From NCBI GenBank assembly GCA_030142905.1, contig JASJOG010000197.1, positions 409,501-473,500 of the forward strand: a stretch of DNA of 64,000 bases, in the 5' to 3' direction. The notes under the pieces were generated by a model. The model had not been told where the DNA came from. It made no database searches and saw nothing but the letters and a program-made list of their open reading frames with translations. Position 1 is the stretch's first letter. Each line of letters opens with the position of its first letter. This document shows, piece by piece, positions 11,312 through 21,608 of the stretch. The DNA is from Heliopora coerulea. Lineage: Eukaryota; Cnidaria; Anthozoa; Scleralcyonacea; Helioporidae. Made by a program: the position numbers and the translations under genes.

Positions 11312-14300
11312 TAACGCCGGATTAAGACCTTTAGAGACCCTAAGCACGAAAAGATAATAGTGCCTCCATATGTAAGGGACGATAACAAAGTTTTCACTTG
11401 TAAAATTTATTTTTATCATTTTTTGAAACTAAACAGAATTTACATATATGCCAAAATTAAAAAAGTTTCTTCCTTGATTTTCTGATAGCGAAATCCTTAA
11501 TAATTTCGTCTAAGCTGACTCGACGAAGCATGTCTGCTTCTATGCACAGTAGAGAAAGCGCATCAAGTCTGTACGGGCACATTGCTGTTCTTTTAGTGTT
11601 TCTTATTCTCTTTACCTGATAAAAAGAGCGTTGTGCCGAGCAGTTACTAATCATCATTTTTGGGAAATTACTTAGTGCAATCTCTACACTAGGAAAAACA
11701 CTTTGTATTTTATCTTCAACGAGGCTGTAGTACAGATCATGGTGACTGAATTTTGTTTTCCCTGTATCATTAGACTTTGCTCGCATATAACGGTGAAACT
11801 GCTATAGTTCCCCACAAAGATTAATGTCCAAGTCAACAGGATATGAATCAACTAGCATTTTGGAAACTTGTAAATACTGTTCATCAGATAAGTTCATATA
11901 ATTTAGAAAAGAGAATCTGTTTGATATTTCTTTGCACACTTCACTTCTCCTCTTCATCTGAGCCTGAAGTTTATCAATGATGGCGTAGTATGTACTTATG
12001 CAAAATGAGTCTCTGGGATTCAATGCTGCTTTTGGTGTACTGCTATCATTTACTTGCTTTTCCGGTTTCGCTTGTGGGGGTTGGCTTCTTTGTAGTCAAC
12101 ATCTGGCAACATATTTTTTGAAATGTTTTCAAATTTTTCGAAATCATTTCTCAAAGTATGTAAGTGATCGGCCAGTGATTGATAGAGATTTTCACATGTT
12201 TTCAAATCCAGTTCTTTGTGTTGGAGGGCTTGACTTGTGCGGTGAAAATATTGTAAAATTTCATTCCACATGACCAACATGAATACAAACTACAGTTCTT
12301 GCATCTTGTTTCCAATATTTCCTTCCTCTAATATAGTCCCTCGCTTTTGTGAATGATCTTCCGCTATACTTTCCAATGCATCCAGAAACTTGGAGTAGGA
12401 TTCCAGGATTGCACTTGTTGCCACTGCTTGTGCCTCCCAGCGAGTAACGGATAGAGATTTCAATACACGGCTATCGCCTAAGTGTGTTTTAAGAATTGCC
12501 CATCGGTGTGTTGAGGCAGGAAAAAATGTATAAAGTAACTAGACTGTTGAAAAAAAAAAAACATACTGCCACGGGGCAACAATCAATAGCACTGCGACCA
12601 ACAAGATTAAGAGAGTGTACGGCACATGGTCTAAATATGGCATATCTGTTCTCTGCTAATACCTTCTGTTGCGTTCCTTTATAATGTCCTGACATGTTAG
12701 CCGCGTTGTCATACGACTGACCTCCGCAATTTGAGAAATTTATTTTGCAATCTTGGCTTAGATACTGCAATACTTGATTTGCCATTTGTTCACCAGTATG
12801 GCTCTCCAAATTTAGGGATGCTATAAATCGTTCAACTGGTTTTCCATCTGTGGGAGACACATATCTAAGGATAATACTTAATTGATCAACATGTGAAATA
12901 TCAGGTGTACTGTCAAATGATAAACTAAAGTATGTAGCAGTATTTAATTCATTTACAATAGCTGAACGAACTCTGTCACTCAATAGATAAATGAGTTCAT
13001 CATATACAGTCTTGGGTAGGTATGAGGGGTTCCTTTGCCAACGTTCCCATATTTTGAGATATGATCTGCTAAAAATGGATCAAACTGAGCTACCAACTCC
13101 AACAACCCCAAGAAATTTCCATTCTCCAGTGATCCAAATGTTTCATTTGATCCCCGGAAAGGGAGACCACGTTCAGCGAATGTTTGAATGACAGCTACAA
13201 CACGCTGCAAAGCATGTTGCCCGTAGTCACTCTTTCTTTTTATTTGTTCTTCTAATTTGTGTGTCAATCCCAAGCCTTGTCTTCGAGATAGATATGTCAG
13301 CATGGAGCTTTTGTGAATTGTACTGTTTTCTTGCTGTTTAATTAAAACATTTCGCCAGTCACTAAACCCAGCTGCAACAAACCATGATGTTGATGGTTTA
13401 GGTACAAATAGTTTGCAAACAAAACAATACACAGACCCTGTTGATGGTGAATACAATAGCCATTCTCGAGTGTATTTTTCACCATTTGTTTGCACCTCCA
13501 AAAAATATTTTCTGTGAACAATACCTCGTTTGTTTGTCATTGTTAAAGGTCCGACATAATCTCTCAAATGGCCCAGTGTGGTGTTGACAATCATTTGGTC
13601 CGTGACCTACCCAGCAAGCTATGTCATCAGTACTAAAGCCAAACCACATTCTAGGATCATTTCTTCTATTATTTTCAGCATTAGCAGGTTCAGTCTCTTT
13701 CTCGTCTAAATTTTCCCGTACACTGTTGTTTTTGTTATTCGGAGTTGGATAATAGTCTTCTGAAATTATAGCTGTTTCTTCACTTTCTTCAGTTTTTTGA
13801 CTTTCATCACCCAAAGAATGGTCAGTCTCTGAAACATCTAGAGACCCGGGAACGTTTTCAGTGCTACTTGTTTGAAAATATGTCAACTTGTGAAGTTTCT
13901 GGATTAGTTCAGCATTTTTTCTTTCTTTTCTTCGGCCAGTTTACGTTCTTGTGATCCACTCAGTTGGTTACGTTTCATCCGTTATTTGAGTTATAACGCG
14001 TTAAAACAACACAAAAAAAAAACTAAGCTTTTATATCACAATTTCCGTTTAGAAAGTACAAAGTTTCATGCTTTTAAAACTTAAAAGTCACCACTTACCC
14101 TGAAGACTTGAAGAGCTAAAACATTTCCCGCCTTTTTTACCTCGTGTAATGTCGTACGAAGTTCTTACAGTTCGTATGACGGTACGAAGCAGGCCGAAAA
14201 CCTTATACTTCATGTACGTCATGTATATAAAATGACTAGCAACGAGAATATTGCCTGTTGCTGTTCTGGCATCTCTTTGCTACAAAACTAGATACGTCCC

Positions 14301-14439
14301 TAGTCCCTAGTCAAGGTGGTCAATTTATCATGAAGGATTGATATTTCAAATTTGTCATGTGACAAAATTATTTGGTGCCCCTTCTTTTGCTGGTGCCCCA
14401 AGCACGTGCTTAGTCTGCCTATTGGGTAGTCAGGCACTG
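11312..14439 (-). mobile_element. hAT transposon inserted in the LINE
   Basis: A 3128-bp element flanked by a perfect 8-bp duplication, GTCACAAG, at 11304-11311 and 14440-14447. Removing it rejoins the LINE endonuclease frame. The ends are diverged inverted repeats: both contain a CTAAGCACG block about 30 bp in, and the right terminus reads CAGTGCCTGACTACCC inwards. The interior encodes a ZMYM1-like hAT transposase on the minus strand. The insertion is younger than the LINE. Confidence 0.88.
11457..13886 (-). pseudogene. hAT transposase (ZMYM1-like), decayed
   Basis: The minus-strand pieces are in family order. An acidic N-terminus is at 13886-13479. A TTF-type zinc-finger region follows at 13594-12980 (SPSTGSVYCFVCKLFVP). 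The catalytic RNase H-like core is at 12983-12489 (FSLSFDSTPDISHVDQLSI, SYDNAANMSGHYKGTQ). Helical insertions are at 12280-11802. The C-terminal dimerisation motif is at 11786-11457 (CSAQRSFYQVKRIRN, ALSLLCIEADMLR). A run of T at 12549-12560 and several frame changes and stops break it. The family includes domesticated vertebrate ZMYM1-like proteins, but here the terminal repeats and target duplication show a transposon copy. Confidence 0.82.
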
Positions 14440-14627
14440 GTCACAAGGCATATTAAGGTCAATATCTTGATCTCATAAATGATGGCGAAGAGACATTGAG
14501 ACAAGGTAGACTATTAAGTTCTAAATATCTATCAGAAATATCTGCTCCAGCTGTACATCTGGAGCAATTATCAGAGTCAGAATCAATAACACTCATAGAT
14601 CTAATTGTTTATCTTAAATACTCTCAC

Positions 14628-15419
14628 TTATCTTTGCAATTTGTTGAGTTCATCCTTGTTCTTAATGAGAATAGCAGGATTAGACTCGTCTTTTCTCATA
14701 TAAATTCTTCCATCCAATGTCCAAATATATTTGTAGTTCTGATCCTTCTTAACCTTGAGACATTCATTAAACAAAACGTTATTTCGTTCTGTAAGACTTT
14801 CGTTGACATAAATGTTATTAGCAGCTGAATAACCAAGATCTTTCGTTGTGACGTTTTTAAGTTGCTTTCTTACTCGATAAAATTGATCTTTAACAACGCG
14901 ACGAACAAATTTTACAATAATTAAGGAACCAGAACTTTGCCGTTGCCAAAGTCTTCTCTTGTTTTCAGGTAAACGATGACTAATAGAAATATCTTCTTCT
15001 TTAAGTTTAACACCCATAAGATTACCAATATTCCTCACAATTGCATTGGTATTAACTTCATCTTCGCCGTTTTCAGGCAAAGGAATACCTTTTATTTGAA
15101 GACAATCCCTTCTCGAGTATTGCTCCAATTCATAATGCAAATCTCGTAGTTGCTTCAGTTGACTCTCCAATCTTTGTACAGAAGATTTCAAAATTTTGTT
15201 TTCAGCCAGAATCTCATTTCTTTCTCGTTCATATGTTGATAACTTTTCAATAATTTCATCATATTTTGAATTGGCTAAGTCGATAAATTCCATTGCTTTG
15301 GAAAATTTCTTGCTGAGATCAACAATAGTTGAATTCAACGGTGACAACTTTTCTTCCAACTTTTCATCTAATATTGATTTCAATTCCTCAATCGTAACAG
15401 TAAGTTGTGTAGACATCAT
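14628..15419 (-). CDS. LINE ORF1: coiled-coil RNA-binding protein
   Basis: An intact 263-residue frame. Residues about 15-100 are heptad-rich coiled coil (LDEKLEEKLSPLNSTIVDL, ENKILKSSVQRLESQLKQL). Then comes LEQYSRRDCLQIKGIPLPEN, the junction typical of LINE ORF1 proteins, leading into an RRM-like fold and a basic C-terminal domain. Such proteins trimerise and coat the element's RNA. The start follows a short 5' UTR of about 110 nt. It is the only open gene of this element. Confidence 0.8.
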   Translation of the reverse strand: MMSTQLTVTIEELKSILDEKLEEKLSPLNSTIVDLSKKFSKAMEFIDLANSKYDEIIEKLSTYERERNEILAENKILKSSVQRLESQLKQLRDLHYELEQYSRRDCLQIKGIPLPENGEDEVNTNAIVRNIGNLMGVKLKEEDISISHRLPENKRRLWQRQSSGSLIIVKFVRRVVKDQFYRVRKQLKNVTTKDLGYSAANNIYVNESLTERNNVLFNECLKVKKDQNYKYIWTLDGRIYMRKDESNPAILIKNKDELNKLQR

Positions 15420-15544
15420 AAAATAGGGTAAACAATCACAAATAGATAAGAAAATAGACTAAATGTACAAAATATTTAACAAAATATTGAATCTTGATTC
15501 AGAGAGAAGAAAAAACACGACCGCCATCTTAGTTGACCGCTGAC

Positions 15545-16862
15545 CGATGGTTACTAAGGAGTTCTACAATTTCAAAATTTTCTAGCCTCCAATGGAGCCG
15601 CGCAACGCAAGATCCTATTCCTCGGTATAACTGATTAATCAAGTACATATCTAAACTTGTTTTACATTGGTTTTAAATAACCAAAGAACTAAACCGAACA
15701 ATTACAAATGAAATAAAAAGGTGCAACAAAATATATAAAATACAGTTTTGCTTGCACAGCAGCTTGCAAAATATCAACACTTTAAAGTTTCCGTACAAGA
15801 AATTAACGTTTCGATGGCAGGCTCTTCGTCAGAGTAAAATCATCGGCGGAGAAGCCACAGAGTGGCAAGAGTTCTGGTTGGCAAATGCAGGTGGCCCTGT
15901 GTTGACAAGAGTCATCTTCGTGTTTGAGATTAATTCGGTGTTTCATAGGAGCTCTTTTCAATTTTAATTTTCTTTGTAAGCTCAAAGAAGCTCACAAGAT
16001 GAAGTTATGCGGCAAAATTGAAAATTAATGACAAGAAATAAAATATTGTTTTTTTGCTTTTGAACTTTCTGGAAAATTAGTTAAACTTAAACACCTGACC
16101 CGAACAGTGTAGAATGGATTTCGCTTAGGATTTCGCTTAACGATATGGTCAGGCGAATAGGGATTTTAAGCAGAATTAGACTAAGTTAAGTTGCTTTGCT
16201 CCTTTTGCATTTTCCTAAATTGTTCGTTTACGTGTTCACATATCATATGGCTGATCTACACGATGCGTTTGTCGCATAAGATTTCTCACCTTGGCTCGAA
16301 CAATTATCTCTTAAGGGCACGACTGTTACTTACCATCTGGTCGCGAATGTCGCACTACCTGCTGAAGACTTTCGCGACTGATTCATATGGATCAGAAGGA
16401 CCTATCGTATGCAACAATCAAACCATGTACAGAGTCTCAGGTGGCACGTTTGCTCAAATAAAGACGAAAATAGGAATTTCGGGATCGGAGAAACACGAAA
16501 AAATTGGAGTTTCAACAGCTGATTGATGAATAGAGATAGGTGTATGTGATAAACCCATGACAGTCTATGTAGCAAGATATCCGCGTTTGATTTGCTGCAA
16601 TTTGTCCACGACGCTCTCTTCAATTTCACATATACGCCAAGATAAGAATCGGGAGGCAAAAAATCACTCGTGTACACGAGGCTTAAAAAACACACTAAAG
16701 ATTACATAACTAATGACTCGCTAGATGAACGATTAAATTGGAAGAAAACTGACGTCTCTCGTTCATTAACAAGTCACTTTACATTCTTGAAACCCTGTCG
16801 AAAACAATTCGGTACAGAGAGCTGGAACAAAATTATTAGGATTACCTCCACATTCTGCTCAC
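15545..16862. other. Unassigned DNA between LINE and Ig exon
   Basis: No supported gene. Short open frames on both strands lack motifs. The position between two Ig exons on the minus strand is compatible with intron sequence. Confidence 0.4.
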
Positions 16863-17156
16863 CTGGAGTAATAACTTTCAACACAATGGATTTGATAGTA
16901 CCGAAGTCTGGTAGTTCTTGTTTGTAAGTCCCGTTGTCTGCCGGAGTTGTGTTTATTACAACCAAAGTTCCCTGACCCTGTATGGATACTCTTTGGTCTG
17001 CAGGTCGTCGTCCGGACTTCCACAAAGTTTATCCACCTTTCCACCGTCTTAGGATTACTTTATCTTGATATTGATACGTTACGTTCAATCGTAACGTCTT
17101 CCGCACCTCAACGTAACTTATGTTTGGAGGTCTCACTTGGAAGACGACGTGTTGAG
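16863..17156 (-). pseudogene. Ig-like domain exon with in-frame stop
   Basis: A 294-nt minus-strand segment bounded by an acceptor ending TTCGTTTTAG and a donor CCAG|GTGAGCAG, phase 1 at both ends like the exon at 6190-6435. The reading frame gives VFQVRPPNISYVEVRKTLRL, then GRRPADQRVSIQGQGTLVV and TPADNGTY, the F and G strand style of an Ig fold. A TAA interrupts it at about 17031-17033, before TLWKSG. The usual Ig cysteines are absent: valine occupies the B-strand position and glutamine follows GTYK. It is either a decayed exon or a cysteine-less Ig variant with a stop mutation or a sequence error. Confidence 0.5.
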
Positions 17157-18053
17157 CTAAAACGAAGATGTTTAAAAAAATCTCAGTCCACTAAACTTCT
17201 CTTCTTCTGGCACATGCCAGCCACAGTTATCCTTCTCAGCACAATGACAACATAATCATTTTGCATGCCATAATCTCTAGAGGGATAGAAACCAACTAAT
17301 TATTGGGGGCACAACCCACCTGCAGAGGGATCCAGAAGCATGCGTCCCCCGGCAGATCTTTGGGTGGTTGAGATTTTGAAACGCTACCTCCTGCATTTTA
17401 GGAGCAGTTTTACAAAAGAATATAAACGTCATCATGACAAATGATAATTACAAATATTCACTTTACAGCAGATTTTTTTGTCCAACCTGATCAACTTACA
17501 TTATAAAAAAAGCGACTGTTATAAATATTGAGGGGCAAGTGCTCTGCTCCCGCCCCCCTCGCTTCCTATGTCTATAAACTCTTTATACTGTTGAGGACCA
17601 GTCGCATTTAAGTATAGGATAAATACCGAGAACGGACGATTTAAGCCATCTGCTTTAAAGCTGACGTTAGAGGCATTTATCCGTTATAAAACACAATTAA
17701 AGGAGGTTTCCTTCGAGAAATTTTAAAGCGACATGAGATTCGTTTTTTTTTTTTTTTTGGAGAAGTAAAAAAACGTGTTTTCAGTTTGTCTTTCTTCTTG
17801 AATTAATTGATTTCAGGGATTGTATTTACAATCCCAGCTATTTGAGGTATTGTACATACAGTCCTCCCAGCTTTTCAAACGCACTTTTGTTTAGATAGGT
17901 TTCTTCGGAGGATAAAACCCGCTCGAAAGAACAAAGAAAACCGACTAAATCGTGATTAAAGTTACTTTAAGGAAAACATAAAAGCAGCCACTAAAGTTAG
18001 CCCTGTGTACATGAAGTGTACAGTACAATTTTATTAACCGTATTTTAAGTAAT
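17157..18053. other. Unassigned DNA
   Basis: No gene supported. A 15-base or longer T run lies near 17743-17758. Otherwise no structure stands out. Confidence 0.4.
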
Positions 18054-18154
18054 AGTTAAAATATGAGCGGGAGATCTTTATGGCGATATACAATGGCGAG
18101 CCGAAGGCGAGCCATTGTTAATTGCCGTAAAGATCGATCGCAAATATTTTAACT
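18054..18154. repeat. Long imperfect palindrome (MITE-like hairpin)
   Basis: About 100 bp that folds on itself. The arm AGTTAAAATATGAGCGG pairs with the end TTTTAACT region, the inner arms share AGATCTTTATGGC, and the core reads CAATGGCGAGCC-GAA-GGCGAGCCATTG. It has the look of a miniature foldback element or an attenuated transposon end pair. No target duplication was confirmed. Confidence 0.6.
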
Positions 18155-18574
18155 TTCTTATCAAATTCTGAGACAATATCATGAATAGTTTGTTTGGAAC
18201 TCATAGAAAAGGTCAAAACACATAATTTTTATGCAGAAATAGCTCATTTTGAGCTACCTCTGTCTGTTAACTTTGATAAAACATTAATGTTTTATTAATC
18301 AATGCTTTATCCGCATTTACAAATGTTGATCAAATATTCATTTCTTTTGAATTTTCTTTATGAATTATTAATGACTTTGATAAGAAAGATTTAAAGGTCG
18401 ACAATCAGGACTAGACAGGCTTTTCAAGTAGTAGGAATTCGTTCTAGTCCGAGGCGAAGCCGAGGATTGGAACGGATTCCGATTGAGCTGTTGCGAAAAC
18501 GGGGAAAAGAATTGAGATATATATTTTTAGAAATGTGGGAGCTTGGAGATGTCTTGAGGTGACAAATGAACGTT

Positions 18575-18690
18575 TGTTAAGCTCTATCCTTAGAAAAACG
18601 ATTTCTGAGCCCCAGACGGGGATATAACCCACGACCTTCTAATAACCGGTGAGACGCTCTAACCATTGAGCTACCAAGACTCAGATGATG
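18575..18690 (-). repeat. tRNA-derived SINE unit, minus strand
   Basis: On the minus strand, GTAGCTCAATGGTTAGAGC resembles a pol III A box, followed about 30 nt later by GTGGGTTATATCCC, a degenerate B box. A GGGGCTCAGAAATCG tail is shared with the units at 34440-34620, 62821-63050 and 63110-63220. No acceptor stem can be closed, so it is not a functional tRNA. Confidence 0.6.
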
Positions 18691-18779
18691 AGCTAAGGTG
18701 CACGTTCGACAAATGTGCGACCTTATAATAGTATAACATTATTAACATACAATGGCTTCCGCTTAGGCGCATTAGTAAA

Positions 18780-18880
18780 GTGGATAAACTAGCATACTGT
18801 TCACAGTTTACTCGATGGACCAGTTGGTAGAGCAGTGGTCCGGAAACCCTAAGATCCGAGTTCAGCGTGCGTCACTAAGC
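18780..18880 (+). repeat. tRNA-derived SINE unit, family 2
   Basis: Contains GGACCAGTTGGTAGAGCAGTG (A-box-like) and GATCCGAGTTCAGC (B-box-like), preceded by GGATAAACTAGCATACTGTT, which recurs before the unit at 19360-19480. Not a tRNA gene because the acceptor arms do not pair. Confidence 0.55.
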
Positions 18881-19106
18881 AGAGTTTGCGGTTGGGGAGC
18901 CGAATAAATTTGAAAGGTCGTGAAATTCATGCATAACTTACAGGAGATAATTCATGCATAACTTACAGGGGATAAAATGCGATAATATTCTGCCGGTGAT
19001 TATCTCGAGTGTGCACGCGTGCTACATGCGAACCAGTCTAATATCAGCCAATAAGAGTGAAGCGATTGAAACAACTATGGTCAAAAGACGGACTAGTCAA
19101 AGTACC

Positions 19107-19295
19107 GATTTCAGAATCATCCTCTGGGTAACAGGAAGAGAATATTTCATGAATTGACTTACACTGCTAAAGTCAACTAGAAAAGTCAACTAGAAAAGTC
19201 AACTAGAAAAGTCAACTAGAAAAGTTAACTAGAAAAGTGTAGGTTAATTCATGAGATATTCGGCTCAGGTTACCCTGAGGATGATTCTGAAATAG
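19107..19295. repeat. Inverted repeat around a 13-bp tandem array
   Basis: TTCAGAATCATCCTCTGGGT near 19110 is mirrored by GAGGATGATTCTGAAAT near 19278. Between them lie about six copies of the 13-mer GTCAACTAGAAAA (19170-19236). The same flanking sequence appears near 26430 and 26690 with SINE-like units, so this is a rearranged SINE-associated element. Confidence 0.6.
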
Positions 19296-19359
19296 AGTCA
19301 AAACACTACACATCCTCACGGATATCAAGCATTAAGTAGTCGCGAGAATCTTTCGTGCA

Positions 19360-19480
19360 CTGAAATTGGATAAAACTAGCATACTGTTCCCGTTTGACTC
19401 GATAGTTCAATTGGTAGAGCAGCGGTCCGGTAACCCGAAGATGCGACTTTAGATCCCGCTCTTGTCAACTTTTCTAGTTC
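19360..19480 (+). repeat. tRNA-derived SINE unit, family 2
   Basis: Contains TCAATTGGTAGAGCAGCGG and, about 30 nt on, GCGACTTTAGATCCCGC, resembling A and B boxes with the B box decayed. The minus-strand copies at 26470-26830 share the same body. Confidence 0.6.
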
Positions 19481-19507
19481 ACGCGACCCCACGGTGACCA
19501 TCAGTGG

Positions 19508-20428
19508 CGTACCGTGACCATTTTGAGTTGGGAGTGTACTGTCCTGTCCTCATTTTAACGACGGAAATAAATTCAAATCACAGAGTCAAAGGGATCATCG
19601 ATCCGTTTATTCCCAGTTGGTCTGGATTCTGGACTGGGTAAAAATGTGACATACTCAACGGCGCACCCAGGATTTTTGTTAGGGGATGGCTAGAAATGTA
19701 AAATCAGCTTCCACTTCGAGGCTTTAGCAGCATGCTCCCCCAAGAATATTTTACATTTCAGAGTCTTTACGAGGCCAATTCCAGCTTTAAGCAGACTGTC
19801 CTATCTAAGGACCTAGCCAAATCGGTGTTTGACAAGGGGCGTCTGGGGGCATGCTCTCCGAGAATATTTTGAAATCATGCTCTCTTAAAACACCATTCCT
19901 AGCGATCGCAGACGATAATTTCTGTGAAAAACGTACCGTAAATTAATCGTCGTTTTGCCCTTGTTTTTTTATTGAAAAAATGCTACCGTAATGAAAGACA
20001 AAGTATCGTAATTCCTCAGATCGACACGTTTTCTTCGAGAAGAAGTTCGAGAAATCGGATATTGCTAACTTATTAAAAGGCAACCAGTCTAATTTGCGTC
20101 CTGTTCATTTTCAGTTTTTCAGTTTCAGCTCTCGGCCCAATCAAATGGCCTAGTTGCCGACTAAATTTAACTTTTTCCAGCCCAGTGATGTCTAGAATAG
20201 TTTCGATTTTCAATAAAGTAAATTTTCCGAACTGTAAATTTTTAAAAACATCAGAAAACACGAACAGGTTACCCGACGACAGGTTTAAGTTATCCGGTTT
20301 TCCTAATTTCTGGGTATACCTAAGGTCTTTACCGACGCAAGTCGTGCTTTACCGACAGACTAGCGTTTTACCGATCAGTTCACCAAAATGTGGGGGGTGT
20401 CATGCCCCCCACACACACGCGCACGATA
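19508..20428. repeat. Dispersed repeat A, copy 2
   Basis: Direct-orientation copy of 1453-2378. By eye it differs by scattered substitutions and small indels, such as loss of a few bases near 19820 and 19970. It begins just after a SINE-like unit. Function unknown. Confidence 0.8.
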
Positions 20429-20429
20429 C

Positions 20430-21361
20430 TCCTCTGGCGACCGTACAATGTGTTTCAGCCCTTAATCCAGCATCGTGTTTGTTGCAACCATTGTCTGGTT
20501 GTTCGCTTACTTTAATTAGGTCTTTCGCGTAACTTAATGCGTTTCAAGTCACGCTGGTTGCTGGTTCACGATCCAAAAAACTTCAACTTGGGACTGTATT
20601 TTTTGAGTATATATTTGTTACCAAAATACAAGTATTTACACAAGTTTGCGCACGTTGTTACAACATTCGAGTTTCCCTTCTTTTTCCGTCCCCTTTACAC
20701 TTACTTCAGCCTATATTTATACTGACAAACAGGAACATGACTAAGGTTATTTAATACGGAAATGGAACACGTTTTTCCCTCTTTGTGGTCCATAATCTAC
20801 CACACCTTTCTGACGTATATCCGTGACGCCGATGTAACACGTTTACAGATTATATATATATATTTTGGGTTTTTTTTTTTTTTTTTTATCACAACATACA
20901 ACATAAAGATATTTTTCAACACAAGGTCTTTTCTGCACATTTTACTTTTAATCAAAAAATTTAAAATATGTGGTCATCAACACCTAATGAAGGAAATCAT
21001 CAAAAATAATCAATTCCCCCGTGATAGTTATCCGAAAGCATTAACAATAAAGACAAAATTCGGTCTCGTTTACGCTACCTTGTGACTGCTCTGCAATAAC
21101 AAAAAGTAGAGTGAAAAGGAAACCTTTAAACCACGCCATTTAGCAACCACAAATAAAAGTTCCACTGAAAGAAATAAAAACAATAAATGAAGTTTTCTCA
21201 AGATTGTTGCCAGAGAAGTACATGAAGCACTCTCCTGATTACGTCTGATAACCGCTGATCAATGCCATGTTTCACATTCAATCTTCTTTCGTTACCTTCT
21301 TCTGTGTATATAAATTTGGAGCTTCACGACGTTTGTCTGTTACCTTAAAACTCCAGAACCA
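20430..21361. other. Unassigned AT-rich DNA
   Basis: No supported gene. A (TA)n and poly-T stretch lies at about 20850-20888. Open frames are short and lack motifs. Confidence 0.4.
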
Positions 21362-21608
21362 CAAGACTTACAGAACATTCAATTACATATTCCAACTCAC
21401 CATGACCAGACGAGTAACATTAGCCATCAATACCGCAGAAAAAAATGACTTAAATATCATATCTAACATATATATGTCGCGACCATAATCATTTCATTAA
21501 GAATAACCATCCTGGAATGATCCCAGGCAAAGCCCGGGTACCCTGGCTAGCTGAGTTTTATGGAGGGCTTGTTTTGCTTTTGGCGTCGTCAATTATGTCT
21601 CAGAAGCC
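21362..21608. repeat. Dispersed repeat B, copy 2
   Basis: Copy of 871-1113 in the same orientation with scattered substitutions. Repeats A and B both occur twice, but their order differs (B then A near the left end, A then B here), so they moved independently. Confidence 0.75.

Larger units (their letters stand above)
8005..15540 (-). mobile_element. CR1/jockey-type LINE, split by a hAT insertion
   Basis: A minus-strand two-ORF retrotransposon. The 5' end lies near 15540, ORF1 is at 15419-14628, ORF2 (endonuclease plus RT) runs from about 14490 to 8422, and the 3' end is a short (AAAGAC)n tail near 8005-8035. The hAT element at 11312-14439 interrupts the start of ORF2. ORF1 is open, but ORF2 has a stop and frameshifts. 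The orientation matches the putative Ig gene, so it may sit in an intron of it. Confidence 0.8.
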
